This document shows positions 14,780 to 15,916 of a DNA stretch of 15,916 nucleotides, in pieces. How positions within the stretch are numbered: the first letter of the stretch is position 1; every line of letters starts with the position of its first letter. The notes below the pieces were generated by a model. That model saw only the letters and a list, made by a program, of their open reading frames with translations, was not told where the DNA came from and made no database searches. This DNA is from JBBSUX01 sp038234045 (GTDB taxonomy: Bacteria; Pseudomonadota; Gammaproteobacteria; Burkholderiales; Burkholderiaceae_C). The position numbers and the translations under genes are program-made. The stretch covers positions 1 through 15,916 of the forward strand of contig JBBSUX010000049.1 of assembly GCA_038234045.1 (NCBI GenBank), written 5' to 3'.

Positions 14780-14888
14780 GTGCGCGGTTAACTTATCGCC
14801 CTTTATTCGCCTCATGCGCCCGTGCAGCGCTGGCGCGACCAGCCATCAACCCGCTCGCTGGCTTCGCTCATGCGTTGCAGCAGGGCGA

Positions 14889-15916
14889 TCACAGCCGGCC
14901 TTGCCATGTTGAATCCGCCGACGAATCTGACAGTGAATCCGCTTGTACCGGGCATGGCGGTTCATCACTTTTCTCGTGCTGTGGGTAATCGTCGGCAACA
15001 TGCGCCTCGGTATCGCTGGAGAGCAGCTGAATGCTGGCACGCAGGCCCGGTACCGCGCGCATCAGCGCGGCCTCCAGTTCGCCCCGCAGAGCCACTGCGC
15101 GGCCGAGCGGCCAATGCGCCGGCAAATGCAGGTGCACATCGGCGAAGCGGCGCTGTCCGGCGCGGCGCGTGCGCAGGTGGTCGATGCGCAATGCAGCACC
15201 GTGTTCGGCCGCGCAAGCGTCGAGCGTGCCCTGGATGTGCGCCAGTGCGTCGGGCTCCACCGCCTCGTCCATCAAGCCTTGCGCTGCACGCCACACCAGC
15301 AGCGAGCCTTCGCGGAAGATATTCACCGCCACGCCGAGCGCCACCGCTGGATCGAGCCAGAGCCAGCCGGTGAAGTGCACTGCGGCAATGCCGGTGATTA
15401 CACCAACGGATGTCCACACATCGGTCACCAGATGGCGCCCGTCGGCCTCCAGCGCGATCGAACGGTGATGGCGCCCTGCCCGCAGCAGCAGCCACGCCAG
15501 CGCGCCGTTGAGCACTGTGCTGGCCGCAGACAGCGCAACGCCCCAGCCCACGGCCACCAGCGGCTGCGGCGTGCGGATGCGCAGCACGGCGGCGACCACG
15601 ATGGCAATGGCCGCGCCAAGTACCAGCATGCCTTCGAAAGCAGAGGAAAAATACTCGGCCTTGTGGTGGCCGAAGGGATGGTCTTCGTCCGCCGGGCGTG
15701 CGGCAATCGTCACCATGGCGAGCGCAAACACCGCGCCGGCCAGGTTGACGACCGACTCAAGCGCATCGGAGAGTAAGCCGACCGAGCCGCTCATCCACCA
15801 GGCCAGCATCTTCAGCGCGATAGTGATCAACGCGCCTGCAGCCGAGAGCTTCAATAGCGCCGCAGGCGACATCACCACCAAGCGCGCGGCCCAGCCGGCG
15901 GGCTCGGCACTGGAAC
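14889..15916 (-). CDS. Cation diffusion facilitator (CDF) metal efflux protein, 5' end outside the window
   Basis: The frame is open from the right edge, so the true start is probably outside; 342 codons are visible before the stop. A possible TTG/GTG/ATG start at 15881-15872 also exists. Numbering from 15881, membrane helices carry LLSDALESVVNLAGA (36-50) with Asp39, the loop PADEDHPFGHHKAEYFSS (63-80), and DGRHLVTDVWTSVGV (147-161) with His150 and Asp154, the metal-site helices of the CDF family. The cytoplasmic ferredoxin-like tail (about 210-295) contains HLHLPAHWPLGRAVAL. These proteins export Zn, Fe, Mn, Co or Cd by proton exchange; the metal cannot be told here. The last 35 residues are a polar, acidic extension of unknown role. 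It converges on the PepSY-like gene. Confidence 0.9.
   Translation of the reverse strand, partial: SSAEPAGWAARLVVMSPAALLKLSAAGALITIALKMLAWWMSGSVGLLSDALESVVNLAGAVFALAMVTIAARPADEDHPFGHHKAEYFSSAFEGMLVLGAAIAIVVAAVLRIRTPQPLVAVGWGVALSAASTVLNGALAWLLLRAGRHHRSIALEADGRHLVTDVWTSVGVITGIAAVHFTGWLWLDPAVALGVAVNIFREGSLLVWRAAQGLMDEAVEPDALAHIQGTLDACAAEHGAALRIDHLRTRRAGQRRFADVHLHLPAHWPLGRAVALRGELEAALMRAVPGLRASIQLLSSDTEAHVADDYPQHEKSDEPPCPVQADSLSDSSADSTWQGRL

Overview
The window looks like a chromosomal segment of a GC-rich betaproteobacterium. Burkholderiales is likely and Comamonadaceae is my best guess. This rests on the style of the RuvB, PhoH and MaiA proteins, on a TRAP transporter operon divergent from a LysR gene, and on two copies of an intergenic repeat built around GCCTCTAGCGCT, a type I recall as abundant in Comamonadaceae. 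No database was available to confirm it.

Region 1 (1-3233) is the leader-distal part of a long type I-F CRISPR array: 54 spacers are visible, with 28-bp repeats and mostly 32-bp spacers. The leader and cas genes are not in the window and should lie to the left. The array ends at a degenerate terminal repeat. Notable content: one spacer present twice exactly (7-38 and 608-639); each copy is followed by a spacer reading the same phage endolysin motif (IKRFEGC), the two versions differing mainly at codon third positions; one 20-nt spacer made of GGTGTT units; and a local cluster of decayed repeats (2609-2755).

Region 2 (3292-8049) is a catabolism and uptake block. A LysR regulator (+) is divergent from a TRAP transporter operon on the minus strand (dctQ, dctM, dctP). 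A zeta-class glutathione transferase / maleylacetoacetate isomerase gene follows on the same strand, after a strong hairpin.

Region 3 (8164-11951) is a minus-strand run of ruvA, a secreted trypsin-like lipoprotein protease, and ruvB. The protease gene, with three C-terminal repeats of DUF5648 type, separates the two Holliday-junction genes.

Region 4 (12135-13629) is phoH then ybeY on the plus strand, divergent from ruvA. A Comamonadaceae-type repeat lies between them and appears to supply the ybeY ribosome binding site.

Region 5 (13630-15916) has a weak possible small minus-strand ORF, a periplasmic two-domain PepSY-like protein with a clear terminator, and the 3' part of a cation diffusion facilitator gene that runs off the right edge. 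I saw no tRNA, rRNA, transposase or prophage gene.
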